Of a stretch of DNA of 15,024 nt, positions 14,811 to 15,024 are shown one piece after another. Position 1 is the first letter of the stretch; each line of letters begins with the position of its first letter. The notes beneath the pieces were generated by a model that saw only the letters and a list, made by a program, of their open reading frames with translations, ran no database searches and was not told the DNA's origin. A program made the position numbers and the translations under genes. Origin of the DNA: JAMCRM01 sp041685075 (GTDB lineage: Bacteria > Acidobacteriota > Terriglobia > Bryobacterales > Bryobacteraceae); the NCBI GenBank assembly GCA_041685075.1, contig JAWLGN010000124.1, positions 1-15,024 of the forward strand, in the 5' to 3' direction.

Positions 14811-15024
14811 ATGAGATTTCGAACGCTTGCGGTATGTGCCATTGCCGCCGCCGGGTGCCTGGCCCAGGCTGAAGAGACCGTGGTCTACCGCGCGGGAGAG
14901 GGCGGCTATCACACCTACCGCATTCCCGCCGTGGTCCACACGCAAAAGGGAACGCTGCTGGCGTTCTGCGAAGGGCGCAGGCACGGGCGGGGCGATGCGG
15001 GCGATATCGATTTGCTGGTAAAGC
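14811..15024 (+). CDS. Exo-alpha-sialidase (BNR-repeat, GH33-like), N-terminal part
   Basis: Only the first 71 codons are in the window; the gene runs off the right edge. The N-terminus is a signal peptide, with a likely cleavage after CLAQA (about residue 20). An alternative lipoprotein Cys at 16 (AAGC) is less typical. The mature start carries YRIP (36-39), the family F/YRIP motif whose Arg belongs to the substrate-binding arginine triad. It is followed by GTLLAFCEGRRHGRGDAGDIDLL, matching the first Asp-box region and the catalytic Asp block of bacterial sialidases. These enzymes release terminal sialic acids from glycoconjugates outside the cell or in the periplasm. It follows the ceramidase-like gene by 14 nt. 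Related BNR proteins in environmental bacteria may act on other sugars. Confidence 0.83.
   Translation, partial: MRFRTLAVCAIAAAGCLAQAEETVVYRAGEGGYHTYRIPAVVHTQKGTLLAFCEGRRHGRGDAGDIDLLVK

Overview
The window is a GC-rich bacterial chromosome segment holding eleven complete protein genes and one partial gene. There are no RNA genes, IS elements, CRISPR arrays or long repeats, and no stretch over 300 bp without a gene; the longest gap is about 180 bp (7758-7939). The gene content suggests a member of Acidobacteriota, perhaps the Bryobacterales/Solibacter group. That is inferred from a Kgd-type fused 2-oxoglutarate dehydrogenase outside an actinobacterial-looking context, a secreted ceramidase-fold protein next to a sialidase, and strong avoidance of A-ending Leu and Ser codons. 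It is not proven by a marker gene.

Layout. (1) 69-3740 +, a Kgd/SucA-type enzyme joining an E2-like acyltransferase domain to a full E1 2-oxoglutarate dehydrogenase. (2) 5757-3753 -, a cell-wall pair: a secreted SLT lytic transglycosylase followed after 4 nt by an AMIN-domain N-acetylmuramoyl-L-alanine amidase, convergent with kgd. (3) 5839-7024 +, mobA (molybdenum cofactor guanylyltransferase) and a RimJ/RimL-type GNAT acetyltransferase. mobA diverges from the transglycosylase over a compact promoter region with two back-to-back sigma70-like promoters. (4) 7757-7038 -, a membrane fatty acid desaturase. (5) 7940-12045 +, a tight run of an FAH-family hydrolase, a LeuA/homocitrate-synthase-like Claisen enzyme, a phosphate butyryl/acetyltransferase-type enzyme and an AI-2E family membrane protein. 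(6) 13289-12051 -, an MFS anion:cation symporter of the hexuronate/galactonate type. (7) 13369-15024 +, a secreted ceramidase-fold hydrolase and the start of a secreted exo-sialidase, divergent from the MFS gene.

How the genes may work together. The transglycosylase and amidase cut the glycan and peptide parts of peptidoglycan and look co-transcribed. The FAH, Claisen enzyme and phosphate acyltransferase have the spacing of one operon and may form a small acyl-CoA/2-oxoacid route of unknown substrate. No butyrate or acetate kinase is present beside the phosphate acyltransferase. The right end (MFS, ceramidase-like, sialidase) reads as an exo-hydrolase and uptake locus for host- or biomass-derived glycoconjugates. 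The ceramidase-like protein keeps the zinc ligands but not the ceramidase nucleophile, so its substrate is open.

The least conventional signals are the FAH/Claisen/Ptb operon without a kinase, the altered ceramidase active site, and several -10-like hexamers placed six bases before start codons, which would give leaderless mRNAs.
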